Source of the DNA: Thermohalobaculum sp039821125
GTDB taxonomy: Bacteria > Pseudomonadota > Alphaproteobacteria > Rhodobacterales > Rhodobacteraceae
NCBI GenBank assembly: GCA_039821125.1
Contig: JBCBOR010000018.1
Span: 3,216 to 67,215, forward strand
DNA length: 64,000 nucleotides
Direction: 5' to 3'
The notes beneath the pieces were generated by a model that did not search any database, was not told the DNA's origin, and saw only the letters and a program-made list of their open reading frames with translations. Below, piece after piece: positions 51,219 through 60,272 of the stretch. A program made the translations under genes and the position numbers. How positions within the stretch are numbered: the first letter of the stretch is position 1; each line of letters begins with the position of its first letter.

Positions 51219-52376
51219 TCAGGCCGCGAGGCGCGCGATCAGACGGTCCATGAAGGCGTCACCGGCGTCAAGCTGGCTGATCTCGATGAACTCGTCCGGC
51301 TGGTGCGCCTGTTCGATGCTGCCCGGCCCGCAGATGCACGCGGAATAGCCTGCGTCCTGGAAGATCCCGGCCTCGGTCCCGTAGGAGACCACATGTTCCG
51401 CGTTGTCGCCGGTCAACTGGCGGCAGAGCGCTTCGGCTTCGGTGGCCTGTTCGGGGCGGCAGCCCGGCACATCGCCCCGGACTTCGACCGTGATGCCGGT
51501 GTCAGGGTGGATCTTCTGCATCTCGGCCACGACCTCATCGACATGGGCCCGGTACTTGGCGATCCAGTCCGTCGAGCGCTCGCCCGGGATGACGCGGACA
51601 TCGGTTGAGAAGCTGCAATCCTTGGCCACGATGTTGCGGGCCGTGCCGCCGTTGATCATGCCCACATGCAGTGTCGTATAGGGCGGTACGAACAGGCTGT
51701 TCGGATCAGCGGCGGCCTTGTTGGCGGCCATCTGGTCCTCGAGCCACCCGATGAGGCGCGCGGCGGTCATCACGGCGGAGACCCCGGTATGCACGATCGA
51801 GGAGTGCACCTCGTAGCCATGCACATGGGTCTGCAACATCAGCCCGCCCTTGTGGCCGGTGACAACCTGCATCTCGCTCGGCTCGCCCACGATCATGGCG
51901 CTGGCCTTGGGCATTGTCTCCGCGATCTCCGGCGCAAGGCGATAGGCCCCGTCCATGCCGGTTTCCTCGTCATAGGTCAGCGCCAGCTGGATCGGGCGTT
52001 TCAGGCCGGCCTCCAGCGCCTTTGGCACGGCGCAGAGGGCCAATGCACCGAACCCCTTCATGTCGCAGGACCCGCGGCCATAGAGCCGGCCGTCCTTCTC
52101 GGTCAGCGTCCAGGGATCGGTGGTCCAGTTCTGCCCGTCCACCGGCACGACATCCGTGTGTCCGTTCAGAACGACGCCGCCTTCGACCTCGGGCCCGACG
52201 AGGGCGTAGAGGTTACACTTCGTGCCGCAGGCCGAGTAGACCCGGTTGCTCTGGACCCCGTGGCCGTTGAGGTAGTCCTCGACGAAATCCATCAGCGGCA
52301 GGTTGGTCTCCCGCGAGACCGTGGGGAACGCAACCAGGCGTTCCAGCATTTCGCGCGGTGTGTAGGTATCTGGCAT
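51219..52376 (-). CDS. argE: Acetylornithine deacetylase ArgE (M20 family)
   Basis: A 385-residue M20 metallopeptidase-family enzyme that removes acetate from N-acetylornithine in arginine synthesis. Motifs are LNGHTDVVPVDGQ, GRGSCDMKGFGA, TYDEETGM and VGEPSEMQVVTGHKG, with the metal ligands intact. It is cotranscribed with bciA. The upstream spacer has a large inverted repeat. Confidence 0.9.
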   Translation of the reverse strand: MPDTYTPREMLERLVAFPTVSRETNLPLMDFVEDYLNGHGVQSNRVYSACGTKCNLYALVGPEVEGGVVLNGHTDVVPVDGQNWTTDPWTLTEKDGRLYGRGSCDMKGFGALALCAVPKALEAGLKRPIQLALTYDEETGMDGAYRLAPEIAETMPKASAMIVGEPSEMQVVTGHKGGLMLQTHVHGYEVHSSIVHTGVSAVMTAARLIGWLEDQMAANKAAADPNSLFVPPYTTLHVGMINGGTARNIVAKDCSFSTDVRVIPGERSTDWIAKYRAHVDEVVAEMQKIHPDTGITVEVRGDVPGCRPEQATEAEALCRQLTGDNAEHVVSYGTEAGIFQDAGYSACICGPGSIEQAHQPDEFIEISQLDAGDAFMDRLIARLAA

Positions 52377-52445
52377 CGGGACCTCGGGGCTAGGGTTCGA
52401 TGTCGAACATCTAACGCGACATGCCTGCGGTCAAGGCGGCTGTCG

Positions 52446-52526
52446 GCCCCACCCGTGCGCTATCCGACCAGAACGCAGCCCACCCGCCCGCCCCTGCGCT
52501 CTGCTCGGACAGCGCACGGGTGGGGC
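52446..52526. repeat. Large inverted repeat between argE and alcohol dehydrogenase
   Basis: Arms of 22 nt (52446-52467 and 52505-52526, one mismatch) begin GCCCCACCCGTGCGCT and enclose a 37-nt C-rich loop. It lies in the 199-bp divergent spacer, so it overlaps the likely promoters of both genes. It may be a repeat element with GGGTGGGG core or a regulatory cruciform. Confidence 0.75.
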
Positions 52527-52575
52527 TGGACCTTGCACGCAGGATCGGCTCTCATCGGGCAAACGGGGGACACGT

Positions 52576-53745
52576 ATGGACTATCGCGCACCGAAGAACT
52601 GGACGTATCCGGTCCCCATCGCCTATGGGCCGGGGCGTCTGGCCGAGATTGCCGTGCTCTGTCACCGGGCGGGAATGACACGCCCGCTGATTGTGACGGA
52701 CCGGGGGAGTGCCGCTCTGCCGTTTATCGCTGCGCTGTGCGAGCGGCTGGCCGATGCGGGGCTGGTCTCCGGGATCTACAGCGGCATCTCGCCAAACCCG
52801 CGGGATGACGAGATCGCGGCGGGATGCGAGGCCTTCGGCGGCAACGGCCATGACGGGATCATCGCCATCGGCGGGGGCAGCGGTATGGACGGGGCCAAGG
52901 CCATCGGCCTGACCGTCAAAAGCGGTGTGCCGCTTTGGGAGTTCGACTACGAGCGCCCGGCGCTCGATGTCTCTGCCGAGGTTTTCCCGCCACTGATCAC
53001 CATCCCGACGACCGCGGGCACGGGCGCCGAGACCGAGAGCACGGCGATGATCACCGACACGGGCCAAGGTATGAAATTCTGTGTCTGGCATCCAGCCTAC
53101 AAGCCCGCCAGCACGCTGCTGGACCCCGACCTGACGGTAGGCCTGCCGCCGGATCTGACCGCGTGGACCGGCTGTGATGCGCTGGTCCATGCGATCGAGG
53201 CGTATTGCGTGCCCGGCTTCCACCCCCTGTGCGACGGGGCGGCGCTGGAGGGGATGCGGCTGATCTGGCGCTGGCTTGAGGTGGCGGTCGACGCGCCCGG
53301 CAATCTCGATGCCCGCGGCGGGATGCTGGTGGGATCGTGTCTTGCGGGGATTGCGTTTCTCAAGGGCCTCGGGATGGTCCACGCGATCTCGCACATGATC
53401 GGGGCCGAGTACGACACTCAGCACGGTCTGACCAATGCGGTGCTGTTGCCTGCGGTGCTGAGGTTCAATGCCCCGGCCATCGCGGACCGGATCGAACCGA
53501 TGGCGCAGGCCATGGGCCTCCGCGACACGGGGTTCGATGCGGTCTATGCCGAGATTTGCGGAAGGCTCGACCGCTTGCAGATCCCGCGCGGGTTGGCCGG
53601 GATCGGCGTGACCGCGACCGATGCGGATATCGCCCGTCTCGCCGCCAAAGCGCTCCGGGACAGTGCCGCGGGCACCAACCCGAGGCAGGCGACCGAGGCG
53701 GAGGTGCGGGCGCTCCTGAGCGCGGCGATGACCGACGCGCGTTGA
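52576..53745 (+). CDS. Iron-containing alcohol dehydrogenase
   Basis: A 389-residue type III alcohol dehydrogenase. GIIAIGGGSGMDGAK binds NAD, TTAGTGAETE is the family signature, and the iron site is drawn from WTGCDALVHAIEAY (Asp, His) and MVHAISHMIGAEYDTQHGLTN (two His). Substrate not predictable. It starts after GGGGGACAC and is divergent from argE. Confidence 0.88.
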   Translation: MDYRAPKNWTYPVPIAYGPGRLAEIAVLCHRAGMTRPLIVTDRGSAALPFIAALCERLADAGLVSGIYSGISPNPRDDEIAAGCEAFGGNGHDGIIAIGGGSGMDGAKAIGLTVKSGVPLWEFDYERPALDVSAEVFPPLITIPTTAGTGAETESTAMITDTGQGMKFCVWHPAYKPASTLLDPDLTVGLPPDLTAWTGCDALVHAIEAYCVPGFHPLCDGAALEGMRLIWRWLEVAVDAPGNLDARGGMLVGSCLAGIAFLKGLGMVHAISHMIGAEYDTQHGLTNAVLLPAVLRFNAPAIADRIEPMAQAMGLRDTGFDAVYAEICGRLDRLQIPRGLAGIGVTATDADIARLAAKALRDSAAGTNPRQATEAEVRALLSAAMTDAR

Positions 53746-53874
53746 TCCGAGGCCACGCGGCGGAAATCCGGTATTTCGCACGCGCAGCATTTTTATCCCC
53801 GCAAGCGAACGCGAACGGTTGATCTTTCGTAAAACGCGTCTAACGATGCGTCGGACTTTTTGATGTGGGGACGA

Positions 53875-54882
53875 ATGTCGCTGGATTCCATTGGATCAGA
53901 CCCGGTGCTTGCGGTCGAGGACCTGCGCACGGTTTTCCATACGGGCGAGGGCACGGTCCACGCGGTCAACGGCGTCAGCTTTTCGGTCCGCGAAGGTGAG
54001 CTTCTGGGGGTCGTGGGCGAGTCCGGCTCGGGCAAGTCCGTGACCATGATGTCGCTGATGAAGCTGTTGCCGATGCCGCCAGGCGAGATCGTCTCGGGCT
54101 CGGTCCGGTTCGATGGGCGCGATCTGACCAAGATCCCCGACAAGGAACTGCGCGACATTCGCGGCGGCCAGATCGGCTTCGTGTTCCAGGACCCGATGAC
54201 GTCGCTGAACCCTGTGTTCAATGTCGGCTTTCAGATCATGGAGCCGCTGCGCATCCATCTCGGCCTGTCGAAACGCGAGGCGCGCGACCGGGCGGTCGAA
54301 CTGCTGGAACTGGTCGGTATCCCCGACGCGCGCAAGCGCCTCAGCGATTATCCGCACCAGTTTTCGGGCGGGATGCGCCAGCGGGTGATGATCGCGATTG
54401 CGCTGGCCTGCGATCCCAAGGTGCTTATCGCGGACGAGCCGACCACCGCGCTCGACGTGACGATCCAGGCGCAGATCCTCGAGCTGATCAAGAAGCTGCG
54501 CCAGGAACTGGGCATGGCGATCATCTGGATCACCCACGATCTGGGGGTGGTCGCGGGCATCGCCGACCGGGTGCTTGTGATGTATGGCGGGCAGATCGTC
54601 GAGCACGCGCCGGTGAGCGAGCTCTATGCCAATCCGCAGCATCCCTACACCCGTGCGCTGCTCGAGACGCTGCCAAGCATGGACGAAGACCGGACCGAGC
54701 GGCTCGCCTCGATCTCGGGCCAGCCGCCCAGCCTCACGAAACCGCTGACCTCGTGCCCGTTTGCGCCGCGCTGTGCCCATGCGATGGCCGGATGCCTTGT
54801 CGAGAACCCCGCTCTGGTCTCCGTTGGCGAGAACCACGATGTCGCCTGTCTGTGGGATCCGGCGACCGGAGGCGTGCGATGA
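53875..54882 (+). CDS. dppD: Oligopeptide ABC transporter ATPase (DppD-like)
   Basis: A 335-residue ATPase. Walker A GESGSGKSV, signature FSGGMRQR, Walker B LIADEPTTALDVTIQAQ, and the C-terminal cysteine-containing oligopeptide signature (CPFAPRC) are all present. I use the ATG preceded by GGGGACGA. It overlaps the next ATPase by 4 bp. In this operon the two ATPases come first, before the binding protein and permeases. Confidence 0.9.
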   Translation: MSLDSIGSDPVLAVEDLRTVFHTGEGTVHAVNGVSFSVREGELLGVVGESGSGKSVTMMSLMKLLPMPPGEIVSGSVRFDGRDLTKIPDKELRDIRGGQIGFVFQDPMTSLNPVFNVGFQIMEPLRIHLGLSKREARDRAVELLELVGIPDARKRLSDYPHQFSGGMRQRVMIAIALACDPKVLIADEPTTALDVTIQAQILELIKKLRQELGMAIIWITHDLGVVAGIADRVLVMYGGQIVEHAPVSELYANPQHPYTRALLETLPSMDEDRTERLASISGQPPSLTKPLTSCPFAPRCAHAMAGCLVENPALVSVGENHDVACLWDPATGGVR

Positions 54883-55853
54883 CCGAGACGTTGCTGAAGG
54901 TCGAGAACCTGACGAAGCACTTCCCGATCTACTCCGGGATCTTTCGCCGCCAGAGCGGCACGGTCAAGGCGGTCGACGGCATCAGCTTCGAGATCCAACG
55001 CGGCGAGACCCTGGGTCTGGTTGGCGAATCAGGCTGTGGCAAATCCACCGCCGGGCGGACAATCCTGCGGCTTTATGATGCCACGGCAGGGCGGATCCTG
55101 TTCGATGGACAGGACATCGCCGCGCTGAGCGGGGACGAGTTGCGCAATGCTCGCCCGCGCATGCAGATGATCTTTCAGGACCCGCAGGCATGCCTCAATC
55201 CGCGCATGACCGTCGGGTCAATCATTGCCGAGCCGTTGACGGAGCATGGCAACCTCAGAGCCGCAGACCGACAGACGAAGGTGCGCGAGTTGCTCGACGC
55301 CGTCGGGCTGAACCCGAACTTCGCCAACCGCTATCCGCACGAGTTCTCGGGCGGGCAGCGCCAGCGCATCGGGATCGCCCGTGCGCTTGCGCTCGAGCCC
55401 GACTTCATCGTCTGCGATGAACCGATTGCAGCCCTCGATGTCTCGATCCAGGCCCAGGTTGTGAACCTGTTGGAAGATCTGCAGGAAAAGCTTGGGCTGA
55501 CCTATCTCTTTATCTCCCATGACCTCAGTATGGTCCGGCATATCTGCGACCGGGTCGCAGTGATGTATCTCGGTCGCGTGATGGAATTGGCGCCGCGTGA
55601 GTTGCTCTACAACACGCCAAAACACCCCTACACCCAGGCCCTGCTGAGCGCGGTCCCGATCCCGAAACCCGAGATCGAGGCAAGCCGCCAGCGCATCATC
55701 CTGACCGGCGATGTGCCAAGCCCGGCGAACCCGCCATCGGGCTGCGTTTTCCGCACGCGCTGTTCCAAAGCGACGGAGATTTGCGCCAGCGCAGTGCCTG
55801 AACCACGGGATCTTGGTGGCGGGCAGATCACCGCCTGCCACCATGCCGAATAG
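54879..55853 (+). CDS. dppF: Oligopeptide ABC transporter ATPase (DppF-like)
   Basis: A 324-residue ATPase, partner of the preceding gene. Walker A GESGCGKST, signature FSGGQRQR, Walker B FIVCDEPIAALDVSIQAQ, and the oligopeptide C-terminal Cys signature (CVFRTRC). Start and stop context ATGA shows coupling. Confidence 0.9.
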   Translation: MTETLLKVENLTKHFPIYSGIFRRQSGTVKAVDGISFEIQRGETLGLVGESGCGKSTAGRTILRLYDATAGRILFDGQDIAALSGDELRNARPRMQMIFQDPQACLNPRMTVGSIIAEPLTEHGNLRAADRQTKVRELLDAVGLNPNFANRYPHEFSGGQRQRIGIARALALEPDFIVCDEPIAALDVSIQAQVVNLLEDLQEKLGLTYLFISHDLSMVRHICDRVAVMYLGRVMELAPRELLYNTPKHPYTQALLSAVPIPKPEIEASRQRIILTGDVPSPANPPSGCVFRTRCSKATEICASAVPEPRDLGGGQITACHHAE

Positions 55854-55959
55854 AAGGGAAGGGGACGAGACGACCGAGACCGCCTGTGCGAAAGATGTTT
55901 ACAAAATGACCGCGCGGGCAAATCGTTGACAAAGAGCTCAAATTATCAGGGAGACTGAC

Positions 55960-57660
55960 ATGAAAAAGCTCACAACCATTCTGGCATCGACCGCCGCGGC
56001 GGCGCTGCTGGTCTCGCCGGCGATGGCCGAGCGGGGCGAAGACGGCCAGCTCAACATCCTTTACTGGCAGGCGCCGTCGACGCAGAACCCGTATTTGTCG
56101 GGCGGCACGAAGGACATCGAGTCCTCGTCGCTGGTGCTCGAGCCGCTGGCCAACTACGACCCTGAAGGCAACATGCTGCCGACGCTGGCCGCCGAGATCC
56201 CGACGCTGGGCAATGGCGGGATTTCCGAGGATCTGACCTCGATCACGTGGAAGCTCAAGCAGGGTGTGACCTGGTCGGACGGCACGCCGTTCACCGCGGC
56301 AGACGTGGTGTTCTCGGGCGAGTACTGCCTGCACCCCGAAGGCGGCTGCAACGCGGCCTCGAAATTCAACGATGTCGAGAAGATCGAAGCGCTGGATGAC
56401 CACACGGTCAAGATCACCTTCGGTGTCGCCAAGCCCTTCCCTTATGGCCCGTTCGTGGGCGGCGACAGTCCGATCATCCAGAAGGCCCAGTTCCAGGACT
56501 GCATGGGCGCCAAGGCCCCTGAGTGTACCGACGCGAACTTTGGCCCGATCGGGACCGGCCCCTTCAAGGTCACCGAGTTCAAGGCCAATGACGTCGTGCT
56601 CTACCACATGAACGAGAGCTATCGCGAAGAGGGCAAGCCGAAATTCTCGAACATCCTGTTCAAGGGTGGCGGCGATGCAGCGTCGGCAGCCCGTTCGGTG
56701 CTCGAGACCGGCGAGTTCGATTACGCCTGGAACCTGCAGGTCGAGCCCGAGATCCTGACCCAGATGGAAGCCAAGGGCAAAGGCAAGATCATCGCGGCCT
56801 TCGGCCCATCGGTTGAGCGCATCATGGTGAACTTCACCAACCCCGACCCGGCGCTGGGTGACGAGCGCGGCACGGTCAAGCACCCGCACCCGTTCCTGAA
56901 GGACACGGCTGTGACCAAGGCGATGAGCATGGCGATTGACCGGCAGATCCTCGTCGACGCGGGCTATGGCGCGGCCGGCAAGGTCACCTGCAACGTCCTT
57001 CCGGCACCGCCCGCCTACAACTCGACCGCCAATGACTGGTGCAAGACACCGGATCCCGAAGGCGCGAAAAAGCTGCTGGACGAGGCGGGCTGGGTCCCGG
57101 GCTCGGACGGCGTCCGCGAGAAGGACGGGGTTCGTCTCTCGGTGCTCTACCAGACGTCCACCAATGGGGTGCGCCAGGCAACCCAGGCGTTCATCAAACA
57201 GATGTGGGCCGAGATCGGAATCGAGACCGAACTGAAGAACATCTCCGCTTCGGTCTTCTTCGGCGGCGACCAGTCGAGCCCCGATACGTTCCAGAAGTTC
57301 TTCTCGGACGTCGAGATGTACACCAACAACTTCCCGGGCACCGATCCGGAGGCGTACATGGGGTCGTGGACCTGCAAAGAGATCCCCTCACCCGAGAACC
57401 AGTGGGTCGCCAACAACATGCCGCGCTACTGCACCGAAGAGTATGACGCGCTGGTCGCCAAGTACGGCGTCACCGCCGAGCCGGCCGAGCGTCAGAAAAT
57501 CGCCAAGCAGCTGAACGACATGCTGATCCAGGCAGGCGCCATCATCCCGCTGATCCACCGGGGCCGCGTGGCTGCACACTCGCTGACCCTGGGCGGTGTC
57601 AACATGACCGCGTGGGACAGCGAGATCCACAACGCCGAAGACTGGTACCGCATCAAGTAA
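55960..57660 (+). CDS. Peptide/nickel-type ABC transporter binding protein (DppA-like)
   Basis: A 566-residue family 5 solute-binding protein with a signal peptide ending ...SPAMAE. TWKLKQGVTWSDGTPFTAADVVFS is the family 5 signature, and GPIGTGPFKVTEFKANDVV is typical. It lies between the ATPases and permeases. Ligand (peptide, opine or other) unknown. A strong hairpin follows the stop codon. Confidence 0.88.
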   Translation: MKKLTTILASTAAAALLVSPAMAERGEDGQLNILYWQAPSTQNPYLSGGTKDIESSSLVLEPLANYDPEGNMLPTLAAEIPTLGNGGISEDLTSITWKLKQGVTWSDGTPFTAADVVFSGEYCLHPEGGCNAASKFNDVEKIEALDDHTVKITFGVAKPFPYGPFVGGDSPIIQKAQFQDCMGAKAPECTDANFGPIGTGPFKVTEFKANDVVLYHMNESYREEGKPKFSNILFKGGGDAASAARSVLETGEFDYAWNLQVEPEILTQMEAKGKGKIIAAFGPSVERIMVNFTNPDPALGDERGTVKHPHPFLKDTAVTKAMSMAIDRQILVDAGYGAAGKVTCNVLPAPPAYNSTANDWCKTPDPEGAKKLLDEAGWVPGSDGVREKDGVRLSVLYQTSTNGVRQATQAFIKQMWAEIGIETELKNISASVFFGGDQSSPDTFQKFFSDVEMYTNNFPGTDPEAYMGSWTCKEIPSPENQWVANNMPRYCTEEYDALVAKYGVTAEPAERQKIAKQLNDMLIQAGAIIPLIHRGRVAAHSLTLGGVNMTAWDSEIHNAEDWYRIK

Positions 57661-57684
57661 GCGGCACCGTCCCAAACGCCAACC

Positions 57685-57712
57685 GGCACGGCCCCAACGG
57701 CGGGGCCGTGCC
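57685..57712 (+). terminator. Intercistronic hairpin after the DppA-like gene
   Basis: GGCACGGCCCC and GGGGCCGTGCC form a perfect 11-bp stem with a 6-nt loop, 24 bp after the stop codon. There is no U-tract. It probably protects the binding-protein mRNA or attenuates the permeases. Confidence 0.65.
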
Positions 57713-57757
57713 CTCCCCAGCAAGCGCTGGCTCGCTGGCTGACCCGGAGGACACTCC

Positions 57758-58039
57758 TTGCTCGGCTACATAGTCAAAAGACTGCTCTTCGCCGTCCCGG
57801 TTCTGATCGGTGTGTCGTTCGTGAACCACACGATCCTGTGCCACGCGCCCGGTGATCCGACCGCACAGTTGCCGCTGTCGATACCGGCGGAGGATCGCGC
57901 GAGGATCATCGATGACCTTGGTCTGAACCAGCCCTGCCATATCCGTTATCTGAACTGGGCGCGGCACATGTTCATCAACGAGCCGGCCTGTCTGGCGGAA
58001 CAATGGGCCCTGCAGCCCATGTCATCGCGGGAAAGCTGA
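57758..58039 (+). pseudogene. Truncated duplicate of the DppB permease N-terminus
   Basis: A 93-residue frame starting at TTG after GGAGGACAC. Its first 83 residues align with the start of the intact permease that follows: RLLF, APGDPTAQLPL-[ST]-IPAE, RY...NEP...EQW are shared, while only one transmembrane helix remains. Its stop TGA touches the ATG of the intact gene in the same frame. This is best read as the decayed remnant of a tandem gene duplication, though the intact ribosome site means a small membrane peptide could still be made. Confidence 0.75.
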
Positions 58040-59053
58040 ATGCTCCGCTACACCATTCGTCGCCTGCTGTTCATGATCCCCACATTGCTGGTGATCTCGT
58101 TCATCATCTTCGCCATTCTGGATTTTGCTCCGGGCGATCCGACGGCGCAGCTCCCGCTGACCATCCCCGCCGAGGTGCGCGAGCAGATCCGCGAGGCGCT
58201 TGGTCTGGGCGAGCCGCTCTACGTGCGCTACGGCCTCTGGCTGCAACAGTTCTTCTGGAACGAGCCGCTGAACCTGATCGAGCAGTGGACCGGCGCCACG
58301 ATCGGCGACTCGGAGAATCGGGTTCGCATAATCTCGTGGTCAACACGCTCGCCCGTCGTTGATCTGATCGTCGAGCGGATGCCGCAGACGCTCTGGGTCG
58401 TCGGCACCGCCTATCTCGTCGCCATCCTGATTGCGATCCCGATCGGCGTGATCTCAGCCTACAAACAGTACTCGTGGTTTGACAACACCGGGACATTCGT
58501 CTCGATGATCGGCTTCTCGATCCCGCCGTTCTTCTCGGGCCTCGTGCTGATCGTGATCTTCTCGGTCTCGCTGGGCTGGTTCCCGTCGATCTACGACACC
58601 ACGCACCGGGTCACCGGCTGGGACAGCTTTGTCGTGCAGGTCAACCAGATGTTCCTGCCGGTCATGGTGCTGGCCCTGCAGATCACGGCGCAGCTGTCGC
58701 GCTTCATGCGCTCGTCCATGCTCGACAATCTCAACCTCGACTATGTCCGCACGGCGCGGGCCAAGGGCGTGAAGGAGCGCACGGTGGTCCTGCTGCACGT
58801 GCTCAGGAACTCGATGATCCCGGTGGTGACCGTCATCGCGCTCGGCGTGCCGCAGATCTTCGGCGGCGCCATCATCACCGAGCAGATCTTCAAGGTGAAC
58901 GGTCTTGGCGCGCTGCTGATCGGCGGCATCGAGGCGGCGGACATTCCGCTGGTCCAGACCCTGACCTTCATCTTCGCCGTGCTGATCGTTCTGTTCAACC
59001 TGATCGCCGATATCCTCTACGGCATTCTTGACCCGAGGATCCGCTATGACTGA
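58040..59053 (+). CDS. dppB: Oligopeptide ABC transporter permease (DppB-like)
   Basis: A 337-residue permease with about six transmembrane helices; the EAA loop is YVRTARAKGVKERTVVLLHVLRNSMIPV. The N-terminal RRLLFMIPTLLVISFIIF and FAPGDP are family hallmarks. It starts immediately after the truncated duplicate's stop codon. Confidence 0.9.
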   Translation: MLRYTIRRLLFMIPTLLVISFIIFAILDFAPGDPTAQLPLTIPAEVREQIREALGLGEPLYVRYGLWLQQFFWNEPLNLIEQWTGATIGDSENRVRIISWSTRSPVVDLIVERMPQTLWVVGTAYLVAILIAIPIGVISAYKQYSWFDNTGTFVSMIGFSIPPFFSGLVLIVIFSVSLGWFPSIYDTTHRVTGWDSFVVQVNQMFLPVMVLALQITAQLSRFMRSSMLDNLNLDYVRTARAKGVKERTVVLLHVLRNSMIPVVTVIALGVPQIFGGAIITEQIFKVNGLGALLIGGIEAADIPLVQTLTFIFAVLIVLFNLIADILYGILDPRIRYD

Positions 59054-59061
59054 GGTCCGAC

Positions 59062-59988
59062 ATGGCTGAGCAAACAGCAGATCCCGGCCAGGGCGCCATG
59101 GAGCCGATCAAGGCGCACCGCTCGCTCTGGGCCGATGTCTGGTTGCAATACCGCAATCACACCGGGGCGCTTGTCGGTACAGCCGTCTTCGGCTTCATCG
59201 TGCTCGCGGTCCTGATCGGGCCGTTCATTCACACGATCGATCCCGGGTATCTGGATTTCCGGGCGCGCAACCTGAACCCGACCTGGGAGCATCCGATGGG
59301 CACCGACAATGTCGGGCGCGACATGCTGGCCCAGGTGCTGGCGGGCGGACGTGTCAGCCTCGCGGTCGGTGTGACAGCGATGCTGCTCTCGCTGCTCTTC
59401 GGTGCCGTGATCGGTGTTCTGGCCGGATATTTCAAAAGCCTCGACGGCCCGTTGATGCGGCTGACGGATCTCTTTCTGGCGCTGCCGCTTCTGCCGCTGC
59501 TGCTGGTCATCATCATGCTGTTCCGCGATACGCTCCGGAATGCGTTCGGGCCCGAGAGCGGGATCTTCCTGCTGATCGTCTTCGTGATCGGCCTGACCTC
59601 GTGGATGCAGACCGCCCGGATCGTGCGCGGTGATGTGCTGGCGATCAAGGAGCGCGAGTTCGTGCTGGCCGCCAAATCCATCGGCACGCGTGAGGGGCGG
59701 ATCATCACCCGCCATATCTTTCCCAATGTGCTCAGCCCGATCATGGTCTCGGCGACGCTGGGCTTGGCGAACGCGATCATCACCGAGTCAGCGCTCTCGT
59801 TCCTCGGCCTCGGCTTCCCGTCGGATTTCCCGACCTGGGGGCGGCTGTTGTTCGACGGCAAGGACTTCCTGACCCTGACGCCCGACCGGGTGATCTGGCC
59901 CGGCCTCGCGATCTCGCTGACGGTGCTGTCGGTCAACTACATGGGCGATGGCCTGCGCGACGCGCTCGACCCACGCCTCAGAACCTGA
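59062..59988 (+). CDS. dppC: Oligopeptide ABC transporter permease (DppC-like)
   Basis: A 308-residue permease of the DppC/OppC type. HPMGTDNVGRDMLAQVLAGGRVSL is the family N-terminal signature, and EFVLAAKSIGTREGRIITRHIFPN is the EAA loop. It has about six transmembrane helices and is last in the transporter operon, 8 bp after DppB. Confidence 0.9.
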   Translation: MAEQTADPGQGAMEPIKAHRSLWADVWLQYRNHTGALVGTAVFGFIVLAVLIGPFIHTIDPGYLDFRARNLNPTWEHPMGTDNVGRDMLAQVLAGGRVSLAVGVTAMLLSLLFGAVIGVLAGYFKSLDGPLMRLTDLFLALPLLPLLLVIIMLFRDTLRNAFGPESGIFLLIVFVIGLTSWMQTARIVRGDVLAIKEREFVLAAKSIGTREGRIITRHIFPNVLSPIMVSATLGLANAIITESALSFLGLGFPSDFPTWGRLLFDGKDFLTLTPDRVIWPGLAISLTVLSVNYMGDGLRDALDPRLRT

Positions 59989-60002
59989 CGGGCAAGAAGG
60001 TC

Positions 60003-60257
60003 GTGAGAGCTTTCAGCGTCGGTTGCATGCTCGTGGCCGCGCTGTTCTCCATGCAGGCATCGCGACCGGCGCAGGCGACATCAGACGACCTGCCGCTTTG
60101 CGAGACATCGACGGGCAGCCCCGGGCGGGTCTTCGTCAGATCCTGGTCCGGCATCGCTGCGCCGGAGAACGTAGATCGCGTCGAGACATCGCGGGACAGC
60201 GTGAGGGTGGTTCTCGGAGCCAACACGCCGATTGGCCCATTACTGAACGCCAAATAG
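60003..60257 (+). CDS. Exported hypothetical protein, N-terminal part (interrupted by amber codon)
   Basis: An 84-residue frame from a GTG preceded by AAGAAGG, with a signal peptide (to about ...SRPAQATS). It ends at TAG, but the same frame continues open to 60908. I read 60003-60908 as one gene broken by a nonsense codon. Not recognised by family at this end. It lies 14 bp after the Dpp permease gene. Confidence 0.5.
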   Translation: MRAFSVGCMLVAALFSMQASRPAQATSDDLPLCETSTGSPGRVFVRSWSGIAAPENVDRVETSRDSVRVVLGANTPIGPLLNAK

Positions 60258-60272
60258 ACTGGCCCCGCGGCC

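Noticed and set aside
57758..59053. In-frame TGA as selenocysteine or programmed read-through joining the fragment to dppB
   Set aside because: The intact permease starts right after the TGA with its own ATG and standard N-terminus, so fusion would duplicate the first domain; there is no Sec context known for this family.
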